Shown one piece after another: positions 8,015-16,398 of a stretch of DNA of 37,805 nucleotides (positions are counted from its first letter, which is position 1; the number at the start of each line of letters is the position of its first letter). Under the pieces are notes generated by a model, which did no database searches, was not told where the DNA came from, and saw only the letters and a program-made list of their open reading frames with translations. The stretch is from Actinomycetota bacterium. Its GTDB lineage: Bacteria; Actinomycetota; Actinomycetes; Actinomycetales; Microbacteriaceae. Both the position numbers and the translations under genes were made by a program. Location of the stretch: positions 1 to 37,805 of the forward strand of contig JAFDWK010000061.1 in assembly GCA_018268515.1 (NCBI GenBank), given 5' to 3'.

Positions 8015-9979
8015 CTACTTCACCTGTGCCGAGATGGTGGACATCACCATCGTGTCGGCGAGCGTGGTGGTGTCGCCGACGTCGCGGCCCTCGGCCACGT
8101 CGCGCAGCAGTCGGCGCATGATCTTGCCGGAGCGGGTCTTCGGCAGCTCGCCGACGATGTACACGTCGCGCGGGCGGGCGATCGGGCCGATCTGCTCGCC
8201 GACCCAGCCGCGCAGCTGCTGTGCGAGACCCTCGGGGGAGTGCGCCTTGAGGTAGCTCTCCTTGATGATCACGAAGGCGACGACCGCCTGGCCCGTGGTC
8301 TCGTCGGAGGCGCCGACCACGGCCGCCTCGGCGGTGGCCTCGTGCGCGACCAGCGCGGACTCGATCTCGGCGGTGGACAGCCGGTGACCGGACACGTTCA
8401 TCACGTCGTCGACGCGTCCGAGCAGCCACAGGTCGCCGTCCTCGTCGAAGCGGGCGCCGTCACCGGCGAAGTAGTAGCCCTGCGTCGCGAACTTCTCCCA
8501 GTAGGTCTCGACGAACCGCTCCGGGTCGCCCCAGATGCCGCGCAGCATGCTCGGCCACGGTTCGGTGATCGCCAGCAGCCCGCCGCCGCCCTCGCCCACG
8601 GCGTTGCCGTCGTCGTCGACCACGTCGATCGAGATGCCGGGCAGCGCCACCTGGGCGGATCCGGGCTTCGTCGCGGTGACGCCCGGCAGCGGCGAGGCCA
8701 TGATCGCGCCGGTCTCGGTCTGCCACCAGGTGTCCACGATCGGCGCGTGACCGCCGCCGATGACATCGCGGTACCAGATCCACGCCTCGGGGTTGATCGG
8801 CTCGCCGACCGAGCCGAGCAGGCGCAGGCTCGACAGGTCGTACTGGTTCGGGATCTCCCGGCCCAGCTTCATGAAGGAGCGGATCGCGGTGGGCGCGGTG
8901 TACAGGCTGGTGACGCCGTACTTCTGGATGATCTCCCACCAGCGCCCCTGCTGCGGAGTCTCGGGGGTGCCCTCGTACATGACCTGGGTGGCGCCGTTCG
9001 CGAGCGGCCCGTAGGTGACGTAGGAGTGCCCGGTGACCCAGCCGATGTCGGCGGTGCACCAGTAGACGTCGGTCTCGGGCTTCAGGTCGAAGACGACGCG
9101 GTGCGTGTACGCGGCTTGGGTCAGGTAGCCACCCGAGGTGTGCAGGATGCCCTTGGGCTTTCCGGTGGTGCCGGAGGTGTAGAGGATGAACAGCGGGTTC
9201 TCCGCACCGAAGGCCTGGGCCTCATGGGCGTTCGAGGCCGCACCCACGACATCGTGGTACCAGAGGTCGCGGTCGGCGTCCCAGTCGATCTCGTTCTCGC
9301 AGCGCTTCACGACGATGACGTGCTCGACGGTGTTCTGCTCGCCGTCGCCGCGGTCGGACAGGGCCTGGTCGACGGTGGGCTTCAGCGCGGACGCCTTGCC
9401 CTTGCGGTAGCCGCCGTCGGCGGTGATGACGAGCTTGGCGCCGGCGTCGTCGATGCGCGAACGCAGGCTGTCGGCGCTGAAGCCGCCGAAGACGACGGAG
9501 TGGATCGCGCCGACGCGGGCGACCGCCAGCATCGAGGCCACCGCCTCCGGAATCATCGGCAGGTAGATGGCGACGCGGTCGCCGTGGCCGACGCCGAGTC
9601 CCTCGAGCACGTTCGCGAGGCGCTTGACCTCATCGGTCAGCTCGGCGTAGGTGATCCGCCGCTCGTCACCGGGCTCGCCCTCCCAGAGCAGCGCCACACG
9701 GTCGCCTCGGCCCGCCTCGACGTGCCGGTCGAGGCAGTTGTAGGCGACGTTGAGCTCGCCGTCGGCGAACCACTTCGCGAACGGCGGGGTCGACCAGTCC
9801 AGCACCTCGGTGAACGGCGTGTGCCAGTGCAGCTCGCGCGCCTGCTTCGCCCAGAACGCCTCGCGGTCGGCGGCCGCCTCGGCGTAGATCCCGGGCTGCG
9901 CGACGGCGGCCGCGGCGAACTCGGGAGAAGGCGGGAAGACGCGGGTCTCGTCGAAGACGTGATCGATCTGGCTGCTCAT
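8015..9979 (-). CDS. acs: Acetyl-CoA synthetase (AMP-forming)
   Basis: Converts acetate, ATP and CoA to acetyl-CoA with AMP and PPi in the cytoplasm. The 654-residue length is normal. The AMP-binding P-loop is YTSGTTGKPKGI; other family marks are TADIGWVTGHSY, DTWWQTETG, the YFAGDGAR hinge region, and the C-terminal PKTRSGKIMRR with Lys619, the residue acetylated to switch off Acs in other bacteria. The frame runs 157 codons further upstream, but that part is repetitive. MSSQIDHVFDETRVFPP is the expected N-terminus, with AAAGGAG about 12 nt before the ATG. It is monocistronic and faces away from the Tad cluster. Confidence 0.97.
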   Translation of the reverse strand: MSSQIDHVFDETRVFPPSPEFAAAAVAQPGIYAEAAADREAFWAKQARELHWHTPFTEVLDWSTPPFAKWFADGELNVAYNCLDRHVEAGRGDRVALLWEGEPGDERRITYAELTDEVKRLANVLEGLGVGHGDRVAIYLPMIPEAVASMLAVARVGAIHSVVFGGFSADSLRSRIDDAGAKLVITADGGYRKGKASALKPTVDQALSDRGDGEQNTVEHVIVVKRCENEIDWDADRDLWYHDVVGAASNAHEAQAFGAENPLFILYTSGTTGKPKGILHTSGGYLTQAAYTHRVVFDLKPETDVYWCTADIGWVTGHSYVTYGPLANGATQVMYEGTPETPQQGRWWEIIQKYGVTSLYTAPTAIRSFMKLGREIPNQYDLSSLRLLGSVGEPINPEAWIWYRDVIGGGHAPIVDTWWQTETGAIMASPLPGVTATKPGSAQVALPGISIDVVDDDGNAVGEGGGGLLAITEPWPSMLRGIWGDPERFVETYWEKFATQGYYFAGDGARFDEDGDLWLLGRVDDVMNVSGHRLSTAEIESALVAHEATAEAAVVGASDETTGQAVVAFVIIKESYLKAHSPEGLAQQLRGWVGEQIGPIARPRDVYIVGELPKTRSGKIMRRLLRDVAEGRDVGDTTTLADTMVMSTISAQVK

Positions 9980-10038
9980 GATGAGAGGGCGCTCCTTTGC
10001 GGCGGGGATCTGTCGCGGCACGAGCGGCGACATCGGTG

Positions 10039-10044
10039 AATCTA
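10039..10044 (-). promoter_or_regulatory. Putative -10 box for acs
   Basis: On the minus strand TAGATT lies about 60 nt before the acs ATG, with TACTGA 17 nt further upstream as a weak -35. It would give a leader of roughly 50 nt containing the ribosome site. Confidence 0.35.
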
Positions 10045-10218
10045 GCCGTGCCCATCGTCTCTCAGTACCGCCGGAAGTCGGTAGTCGGATCCGTTTTGTT
10101 CGGCGTGTTTTCGGTCGTACACTGGCCGACGGCCGATCATTCGAATCTGGCTTTCCTGCGGCCGCGACGGCCCCCCTCCGTCCCCCGCAGACGGGCGGCA
10201 CCCCATTCCCCCCGTGAG

Positions 10219-10343
10219 GTGCCGCCCACCTCCGATCCCTGCGGTGCCGTCCATCTCCGCTCCCCGCGGTGCCGTCCATCTCTGCTCCCTGTGGTGCCGT
10301 CCACCTCCGCTCCCTGCGGTGCCGTCCACCTCCGCTCCCCGCG
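10219..10343 (+). repeat. Five tandem copies of a 25-bp repeat
   Basis: Units start at 10219, 10244, 10269, 10294 and 10319. The consensus reads GTGCCGTCC, then A(C/T)CTCCGCTCC, then C(C/T)GCG. Unit 1 differs most (CGCCCACC, GATC); units 2-5 differ by one to three bases. A sixth copy starts at 10344 but decays after GTGCCGTC. There are no spacers, so this is a minisatellite and not CRISPR. The whole interval between acs and the pilus genes (about 10045-10490) has no supported gene. Confidence 0.95.
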
Positions 10344-10490
10344 GTGCCGTCGGGCCGGATCCGTCCTGCGGGATCGCAGGCCCCCTGTCGAGTTCGGCCG
10401 AGCACCCGCCGAAGGTTCCACACAGCCGGGACTCTCACGCAGCTCCGCACGGGTTGCGCGACCGCCGTCCCGCGAGGACGCGCGGGTGCC

Positions 10491-10496
10491 TAGCGT
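10491..10496 (+). promoter_or_regulatory. -10 box of the Tad cluster, leaderless type
   Basis: TAGCGT is followed by six bases (CGGGAC) and the ATG of the TadA-like gene; no Shine-Dalgarno sequence is present. Confidence 0.55.
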
Positions 10497-10502
10497 CGGG
10501 AC

Positions 10503-11492
10503 ATGGCCTCGCCCTTCGTCATCGTCCCGCGCGGATCCGCCGCTGCCGCCCAGCAGCTCGAACTGGATCCGGCGTTCGGCGAGCTGGCCGTGCATGCGGC
10601 CGACGCGAGGGTGACGGACCTCTTCCTGAACGGCGCGGACGGGCTCTTCCTCGATCGCGGGGCCGGCATGGAGGCCGTGCCGGGATGGAGTGCGTCGGAG
10701 CGGGAGGTGCGCGAGCTCGCGGTGCGCCTGGTCGCGCTCGGAGGCCGCCACCTGGACGACCAGGCGCCGTGCGTGGATGTGCGCCTCGCCTCGGGCGTGC
10801 GCGTGCATGCGGTGCTCGCGCCGGTGGCGACCAGCGGCACCGCGGTGTCGGTGCGCATCCCCCGGGTGCGCGCGGCCGACCTCGACGACCTCGGACGGCT
10901 CGGTGCGATCGACGGCGCCCAGCGCACCTGGCTGGACGAGGTGGTGCGCGACCGCCGGAACGTGCTGATCACCGGCGGCACCGGGACGGGCAAGACCACG
11001 ATGCTCGCGGCGATGCTCGCGCACGTACCGTCCCGGGAGCGGATCGTCACGATCGAGGACGTCGCGGAGCTGCGGCCGAGGCATCCGCACCACGTCTCGC
11101 TCGAAGCGCGGCAGCCGAACCTCGAGGGCGTCGGCGCGATCACCGTGGCGCGCCTCGTGCGCGAGTCGCTGCGGATGCGGCCGGATCGGCTGATCGTGGG
11201 GGAGTGCCGCGGGGAGGAGATCCGCGACCTGCTCACGGCGCTGAACACGGGCCACGACGGCGGCGCGGGCACCCTGCACGCCAGCGGGCTCGCGGATGTG
11301 CCGGCGCGGCTGGAGGCGCTCGGGGCGCTGGCCGGGATGGATCCGCCGGCGCTCGCGCGGCAGGCGGTGAGCGCGTTCGCGTACGTGCTGCATCTGGTCC
11401 GCGCCGCGGGCGGCGTGCGCAGGCTCGCGCAGGTGGGCGCGCTGCGCCTGGACGGTGCGCACCTCGGCGTCGAGGAGGTGCGGCCGTGGTGA
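10503..11492 (+). CDS. TadA/CpaF-type secretion ATPase
   Basis: A 329-residue hexameric ATPase of the type II/IV secretion superfamily that would power assembly of a Flp/Tad pilus at the inner membrane. Walker A is GGTGTGKTT (Lys164), followed by the TIEDVAELRP Asp box, a Walker B region (DRLIVGECRGEEI) and the His-box ALNTGHDGGAGTLHAS. The N-terminal domain is short compared with full-length CpaF, like the M. tuberculosis Rv3659c group often annotated as 'conjugal transfer-associated'. It heads a five-gene cluster with overlapping or closely spaced genes. Confidence 0.92.
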   Translation: MASPFVIVPRGSAAAAQQLELDPAFGELAVHAADARVTDLFLNGADGLFLDRGAGMEAVPGWSASEREVRELAVRLVALGGRHLDDQAPCVDVRLASGVRVHAVLAPVATSGTAVSVRIPRVRAADLDDLGRLGAIDGAQRTWLDEVVRDRRNVLITGGTGTGKTTMLAAMLAHVPSRERIVTIEDVAELRPRHPHHVSLEARQPNLEGVGAITVARLVRESLRMRPDRLIVGECRGEEIRDLLTALNTGHDGGAGTLHASGLADVPARLEALGALAGMDPPALARQAVSAFAYVLHLVRAAGGVRRLAQVGALRLDGAHLGVEEVRPW

Positions 11493-12382
11493 GGCGGAAG
11501 GCGACCGGGGTATCGGAGACCCGTGCGGCCGAGGCCGTGCGGACCCTCGCCGTGCTGCTGCAGGCCGGCTCGGAGCCGGTCGCGGCCTGGCGGCACCTCG
11601 CCGACAGCGGCACCGGCGCCGCCGCGGAGGTGCTCACCGACGTGGAGCGGGGGCGGCCCCTGGTCGAGGCGATCCGCGCCGTGGGCGGGGTGTGGCGCAC
11701 GGTCGCCGCGGCCTGGGGCATCGCCGCCACCGTCGGCGCCCCGCTGGGAGACGTGCTGCGCGCGATCGCCGCGGCGCTCGAGGGCGCGGGCGACATCCGG
11801 GACGAGGTCGCGGTCGCACTCGCCGAACCGGCCGGCACCGCACGGCTGATGCTGTGGCTGCCGCTGGTCGGCCTGCTGCTGGGAACGGCGCTCGGCTTCG
11901 ACACCGTCACGGTGCTGGTCACGCAGCCCGCCGGATGGATCTGCCTGGCCGCGGGGCTCGGCCTGCTGCTGGCTGCACGCGCGTGGACCCGCGCGCTGGT
12001 GCGCCGTGCCGCCCCGCAGCCCGGCATTCCCGGGATCCGGGCCGAGCTGCTGGTCGTCGCGCTCACCGGCGGCACCGCGATCGTGCGGGCGCGGAGCCTG
12101 GTCGAGCAGGAGCTCGGCGACACGACCGCAGCAGACGATGAGGCGATCGAGCGCGTGCTGCGGCTGTCGGCGGCCGCCGGCGTCCCGGCGGTCGAGCTGC
12201 TCCGAGCAGAGGCCGACCGTGCCCGGCGCGAGGCCCGCACCGTCGGCCGCACCGGCGCCGCGCGGCTGAGCTCCCGGCTGCTGCTGCCGCTGGGAGTCTG
12301 CACCCTTCCGGCATTCATGCTGCTCGGGGTCGCGCCCCTCATCCTCAGCGTGCTGTCCACGACGCCGCTGACATTCACCTGA
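11486..12382 (+). CDS. Type II secretion F-family membrane protein, TadB/TadC-like fusion
   Basis: The inner-membrane partner of the ATPase, 298 residues. The first half holds a degenerate T2SSF helical domain (residues about 10-110) and two membrane segments (LMLWLPLVGLLLGTALGF and a WICLAAGLGLLLAA run), like TadB. The second half has another helical region ending in RLSSRLLLPLGVCTLPAF and LLGVAPLILSVL, the typical TadC C-terminus. One gene thus seems to cover two usual ones. GGAGG at 11474-11478 lies 7 nt before the GTG at 11486; an in-frame GTG at 11489 is equally possible. It overlaps the TadA-like gene. Confidence 0.82.
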   Translation: MVRRKATGVSETRAAEAVRTLAVLLQAGSEPVAAWRHLADSGTGAAAEVLTDVERGRPLVEAIRAVGGVWRTVAAAWGIAATVGAPLGDVLRAIAAALEGAGDIRDEVAVALAEPAGTARLMLWLPLVGLLLGTALGFDTVTVLVTQPAGWICLAAGLGLLLAARAWTRALVRRAAPQPGIPGIRAELLVVALTGGTAIVRARSLVEQELGDTTAADDEAIERVLRLSAAAGVPAVELLRAEADRARREARTVGRTGAARLSSRLLLPLGVCTLPAFMLLGVAPLILSVLSTTPLTFT

Positions 12383-12432
12383 GCCCTGCGGTGCCGACCG
12401 GGTGCCGCCAACCGGAAGAGAGAAGGAAGACC

Positions 12433-12723
12433 ATGAATCAGAACCTCAGCGACCCCACGCCGTCGCCCGCGCGGAAGGCGGTCACGCCCGCGAGCCCGGC
12501 AGAGGCTGCGGTGCATCCGGGCGCCGCGCTCGCGCTGCCGCCGCTGAACCGGCGAAGGGCGGCGCAGCTGTTCGGCGACGACACGGGCGCCGCCACCGCG
12601 GAGTACGCGATCGCGACCATGGCGGCGGTGGCCTTCGCCGGCCTGCTGGTGGTCATCATGCGCAGCGACGAGGTGCGCGGGATCCTGACCGATCTCGTGC
12701 GCCGTGCGCTGACGGTGGCATGA
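12433..12723 (+). CDS. DUF4244 / Flp pilin-like protein
   Basis: A 96-residue protein with a long polar N-terminus (about 55 residues) and then GAATAEYAIATMAAVAFAGLLVVIM, split as a G-x-x-TAEYA motif and hydrophobic helix. This is the type III/IV pilin pattern (Glu five residues into the mature helix) shared by Flp and DUF4244 proteins. The leader is unusually long for a prepilin. GAAGGA nine bases upstream fixes the ATG. It is the candidate major pilin; no prepilin peptidase is seen nearby. Confidence 0.85.
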   Translation: MNQNLSDPTPSPARKAVTPASPAEAAVHPGAALALPPLNRRRAAQLFGDDTGAATAEYAIATMAAVAFAGLLVVIMRSDEVRGILTDLVRRALTVA

Positions 12724-13127
12724 CGCCCCGGATCCCGCGCTCCCGTCCCGTCCCCCAATGCCGCCCGACCGAGCCCGGCCCGCAACGCAGCCCGACCGGG
12801 CGGGAACGCGGTTCGGCGACGGCGGAGCTCGCCGTTGCGCTGCCGGTCGTCGTGCTCACGCTGCTGCTCGGCGTCGGTGCGCTCGGCGCAGGCATGCGCC
12901 TGGTGGCGCTGCAGGATGCGGTCGCCGATGCGGCGCGCATCCTGGGGCGCGGCGACGATGCGGGCGGCGCCGGTGCGGCGGTCGCACGCGCGGATCCGGC
13001 GGCCGGTTTCGCGGTGAGCAGATCCGACGATCTCGTCTGCGTCACGGCGTCGGCCGAGTCACGGATCCTGGGCGGGATCGCCGTGCCGATCCGCGCCACC
13101 GGCTGCGCCCTGGATGGAGGGCGGTGA
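12720..13127 (+). CDS. TadE-like pseudopilin
   Basis: A 135-residue protein with an Arg/Pro-rich N-terminal tail (about 30 residues), then RGSATAELAVALPVVVLTLL, the TadE signature with Glu at +5 and a single membrane helix, followed by an extracytoplasmic domain with two Cys (DLVCVTA and TGCAL). Its ATG overlaps the preceding stop (ATGA). It corresponds in position to Rv3655c. Probably a minor pilin. Confidence 0.85.
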   Translation: MTPRIPRSRPVPQCRPTEPGPQRSPTGRERGSATAELAVALPVVVLTLLLGVGALGAGMRLVALQDAVADAARILGRGDDAGGAGAAVARADPAAGFAVSRSDDLVCVTASAESRILGGIAVPIRATGCALDGGR

Positions 13128-13468
13128 TGGCGGGCTCCGCGCTCGCGGTCGGCGGGATCGCCGTGACCGCGGTGCTCGGTCTCGGTGCGGCCATGATCGG
13201 CGGTGCCGGCGCGACGTCGCAGCGGATGGCGGCGGCCGCCGACGCCGCAGCGCTCGCCGCGGCCGACGCGCTCTCCGGCGCGATCCCGGTGGCCGAGGAG
13301 CCGTGCGCGCTGGCGGCGCGGGTCGCGGGCGCGCACGGCGCGACGCTGCAGGACTGCCGTATCGAGGGCGCGGTGGTCATCGTGCACGTCTCAGCGGCGT
13401 ACGCTGGGTTCCCGGCCGTCGCCGGATCCCGTGCAGGACCACCCGAACATCCTGCGGGCGGCGGATGA
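13127..13468 (+). CDS. Rv3654c-like TadE-related protein
   Basis: A 113-residue protein starting MAGSALAVGGIAVTAVLGLGAA, a single membrane helix, followed by AAAADAAALAAADAL, characteristic of TadG/TadE-related secreted proteins, and two Cys (EEPCALAA, LQDCRIEG). GGAGG six bases before the ATG supports the start, which overlaps the TadE-like stop. It is last in the Tad cluster, 62 bp before topA. Role in the pilus is inferred from context only. Confidence 0.8.
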   Translation: MAGSALAVGGIAVTAVLGLGAAMIGGAGATSQRMAAAADAAALAAADALSGAIPVAEEPCALAARVAGAHGATLQDCRIEGAVVIVHVSAAYAGFPAVAGSRAGPPEHPAGGG

Positions 13469-13530
13469 CCGCGCTGAGTACCCGACTCCGGTGCGGTGTG
13501 TATGGTGTGCTTCGACGAAAGGACGCACCC

Positions 13531-16398
13531 GTGGCGCAAGGCAAGAAGCTTGTGATCGTCGAGTCCCCGACGAAGATGAGGTCCATCCAGGGCTATCTCG
13601 GCGATGGCTTCGAGGTGCTCAGCTCGGTGGGTCACATCCGTGACCTCGCCGACAAGAAGGACATCCCTGCGGCGGACAAGCAGGCGTACGGCAAGTACTC
13701 GATCGACGTCGACCACGACTTCGATCCCTACTACGTCGTCTCCGATCGCAAGACCAAGACCGTGGCGGAGCTCAAGCGCGCCCTGAAGACGGCCGACGAG
13801 CTCCTGCTCGCCACCGATGAGGACCGCGAGGGCGAGGCCATCGCGTGGCACCTGCTGGAGACGCTGAAGCCGAAGGTCCCGGTCAAGCGCATGGTGTTCC
13901 ACGAGATCACCAAGGACGCGATCCAGGCCGCGGTCGGCAACACCCGCGAGCTCGACCTCGCGCTCGTCGACGCGCAGGAGACCCGCCGGATCCTGGACCG
14001 CCTGTACGGCTGGGATGTCTCGCCGGTGCTCTGGTACAAGGTGAAGTCGGGCCTTTCCGCCGGGCGCGTGCAGTCCGCCGCGACCCGCATGATCGTGGAC
14101 CGGGAGCGCGAGCGCATGGCGTTCGTCTCCGCCGAGTACTGGGACGTGGACGCCCAGGCGGCCGCGCCGGGCCCTTCGACAGGCTCGGGGACCGGATCCT
14201 TCAGCGTGCGCCTGGTGCGCCTCGACGGCGGCGTGATCGCCCGCGGCACCGACTTCGACGGCAACGGCGCCCTCAAGAAGGCCGTCGTCGTTCTCGACGA
14301 GAAGGCCGCTGCAGCGCTGGCCGCCGCGGTCGACGCGGTCGGATCCGGCACCGTCACGAAGGTCGAGGCGAAGCCCGGCACGCGCAGCCCCTACGCTCCC
14401 TTCACCACCTCCACGCTGCAGCAGGAGGCCGGCCGCAAGCTCTCGATGAGCGCGAAGCAGGCGATGAGCGTCGCCCAGCGCCTCTACGAGAAGGGCTTCA
14501 TCACCTATATGCGCACCGACTCGACCGCGCTCAGCACCCAGGCGGTGCAGGCGGCCCGGTCGCAGGCGGTCGCGCTCTACGGCGACGCTGCGGTGCCGCT
14601 CAAGCCCCGCGTCTACAAGTCCAAGAGCAAGAACGCGCAGGAGGCACACGAGGCGATCCGCCCGTCCGGCGAGCAGTTCCGCACCCCGGCGTCCGTGTCC
14701 TCGCAGCTGGACCGCGAAGAGCTGCGCCTCTACGACCTCATCTGGAAGCGCACGGTCGCCAGCCAGATGTCCGACGCGAAGTACGAGACCACCACCGTCA
14801 CGATCGCCGTGGACGCCGACGGCCGCACCGCGGAGTTCACCGCGTCCGGCACGGTCTACACCTTCAAGGGCTTCCTGGAAGCGTACGAGGAGGGCAAGGA
14901 CGAGCGTCGCAACGCCGCCGACGCCGCGGAGAACCAGTCGCTGCCCGCCGTCGCCGTGGGCGACGTGCTCGGGGTCGCGGATGCCGAGGCCAAGCCGCAC
15001 CGCACCACCCCGAAGCCGCGCTACACCGAGGCCTCGCTGGTCAAGGCGCTCGAGGAGCACGGGATCGGGCGTCCGTCGACGTTCGCCAGCATCATCGGCA
15101 CCGTGATCGACCGCGGCTACGCGACCAAGCGCGGACAGGCCCTCGTGCCGACCTGGATGGCGTTCAGCGTGGTGCGTCTGCTCGAGCAGCACTTCGCCGA
15201 CCTCATCGACTACGACTTCACCGCGGCCCTCGAGGACGACCTCGATGCGATCGCCCGCGGCGAGCAGAAGCGCATCGAGTGGCTGCGCTCCTTCTATTAC
15301 GGATCCGACACGCAGGTGGGCCTGCGTCAGGTGGTCGACAACCTCGGTGAGATCGATGCGCGGGCGCTGAACGCGACCCGGATCACCGACACGGCCACGC
15401 TCCGCTTCGGCAAGTACGGCCCCTACCTCGAGGTCGCGGATCCCGCGCACCCCGATGCGAAGCCGCGCATCGTCAACGTGCCCGAGGACCTCGCGCCAGA
15501 CGAGCTGACGGCAGCGAAGGCGCAGGAGCTCATCGACGCGCCCGTCGCCGGCGATCGCGTGATCGGCGAGAACCCCGCCAACGGCAAGATCATCGTCGTC
15601 AAGGACGGCCGCTTCGGCCCCTACATCCAGGAGAACGATCCCGTCTCCGACGACGACCAGGTCGATGAGGCGACCGGCGAGGTCGTCGAGGCGCCGAAGC
15701 CGGCCCGCGGCAAGAGCGCGAAGAAGGAGGCGGCGCCCAAGCCCCGCACGGCCTCGCTGTTCCGGTCGATGTCGGTCGACACGATCGACCTCGACACCGC
15801 GCTCAAGCTCCTCGAGCTCCCGCGCGTCGTCGGGGTCGACCCCGCGACCGAGGAGGAGATCACCGCGCAGAACGGACGCTTCGGTCCGTACCTGAAGAAG
15901 GGCGCCGATTCGCGCTCGCTCGAGAACGAGCAGCAGATCTTCGACATCACGCTCGAGCAGGCCCTGGCGATCTACGCGCAGCCCAAGTACGGCGCACGGC
16001 GCGCTTCCAGCGCGCTCGCCGAGTTCGAGGCCGATCCCGTGAGCGGAAAGCCGATCCGGATCCGCGACGGACGGTTCGGCGCGTACGTCACCGATGGCGA
16101 GACCAACGTGACCATCCCGCGCGGCCAGCAGGTGCAGGACATCACGTTCGAGATCGCCGCGCAGATGCTCGCGGACAAGCGCGCGAAGGGCCCCGCCCCC
16201 AAGCGCGGGTCTCGCACGGCGGCCGCGAAGAAGACGACCACCGCGAAGAAGGCGCCTGCCAAGACCGTGAAGACGAGCACGGCGACGAAGACGGCGACGG
16301 CGAAGACCGACGCCGAGAAGGCCGCCGCCCGCTCGGCCGCCGCGAAGAAGGCGGCCGCGACGCGCGCCGCCAACGCCGCGAAGCGTCGTGCTGAGTGA
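13531..16398 (+). CDS. topA: DNA topoisomerase I (type IA)
   Basis: Relaxes negative supercoils through a 5'-phosphotyrosine link. The protein has 955 residues. The TOPRIM domain has VIVESPTK (Glu11) and ATDEDREGEAIAWHL (Asp96, Asp98). The catalytic Tyr326 is in ITYMRTDSTALS, and HEAIRP follows. The C-terminal repeats (GRFGPY, GRFGPYL, GRFGAYV motifs) are the zinc-free type seen in mycobacteria, and the tail from about residue 890 is Lys/Ala-rich, which in actinobacteria aids DNA binding and processivity. The GTG at 13531 has GAAAGGA upstream and gives the expected MAQGKKLVIVES; an open frame continues upstream but belongs to no domain. Residues 211-223 are encoded by a dispersed repeat. Confidence 0.98.
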   Translation: MAQGKKLVIVESPTKMRSIQGYLGDGFEVLSSVGHIRDLADKKDIPAADKQAYGKYSIDVDHDFDPYYVVSDRKTKTVAELKRALKTADELLLATDEDREGEAIAWHLLETLKPKVPVKRMVFHEITKDAIQAAVGNTRELDLALVDAQETRRILDRLYGWDVSPVLWYKVKSGLSAGRVQSAATRMIVDRERERMAFVSAEYWDVDAQAAAPGPSTGSGTGSFSVRLVRLDGGVIARGTDFDGNGALKKAVVVLDEKAAAALAAAVDAVGSGTVTKVEAKPGTRSPYAPFTTSTLQQEAGRKLSMSAKQAMSVAQRLYEKGFITYMRTDSTALSTQAVQAARSQAVALYGDAAVPLKPRVYKSKSKNAQEAHEAIRPSGEQFRTPASVSSQLDREELRLYDLIWKRTVASQMSDAKYETTTVTIAVDADGRTAEFTASGTVYTFKGFLEAYEEGKDERRNAADAAENQSLPAVAVGDVLGVADAEAKPHRTTPKPRYTEASLVKALEEHGIGRPSTFASIIGTVIDRGYATKRGQALVPTWMAFSVVRLLEQHFADLIDYDFTAALEDDLDAIARGEQKRIEWLRSFYYGSDTQVGLRQVVDNLGEIDARALNATRITDTATLRFGKYGPYLEVADPAHPDAKPRIVNVPEDLAPDELTAAKAQELIDAPVAGDRVIGENPANGKIIVVKDGRFGPYIQENDPVSDDDQVDEATGEVVEAPKPARGKSAKKEAAPKPRTASLFRSMSVDTIDLDTALKLLELPRVVGVDPATEEEITAQNGRFGPYLKKGADSRSLENEQQIFDITLEQALAIYAQPKYGARRASSALAEFEADPVSGKPIRIRDGRFGAYVTDGETNVTIPRGQQVQDITFEIAAQMLADKRAKGPAPKRGSRTAAAKKTTTAKKAPAKTVKTSTATKTATAKTDAEKAAARSAAAKKAAATRAANAAKRRAE
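14167..14199 (+). repeat. Dispersed REP-like repeat embedded in topA
   Basis: Thirty of 33 bases match the intergenic element at 7938-7970. It is in frame and encodes the low-complexity stretch PGPSTGSGTGS (residues 213-223) between the YWDVDAQAAA strand and FSVRLVRL. Confidence 0.85.

Noticed and set aside
7772-10039. A 755-codon plus-strand open frame opposite acs
   Set aside because: It is the antisense shadow of a well-conserved gene. The translation is rich in Arg/Gly/Val with no domain, and its length follows from GC-rich third positions of acs.
10219-10343. CRISPR array
   Set aside because: The 25-bp units abut with no spacers, and no cas genes are present.
13042-15450. An 802-codon minus-strand open frame opposite topA
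   Set aside because: It is antisense to the complete topoisomerase domains; no motif, no plausible start context.
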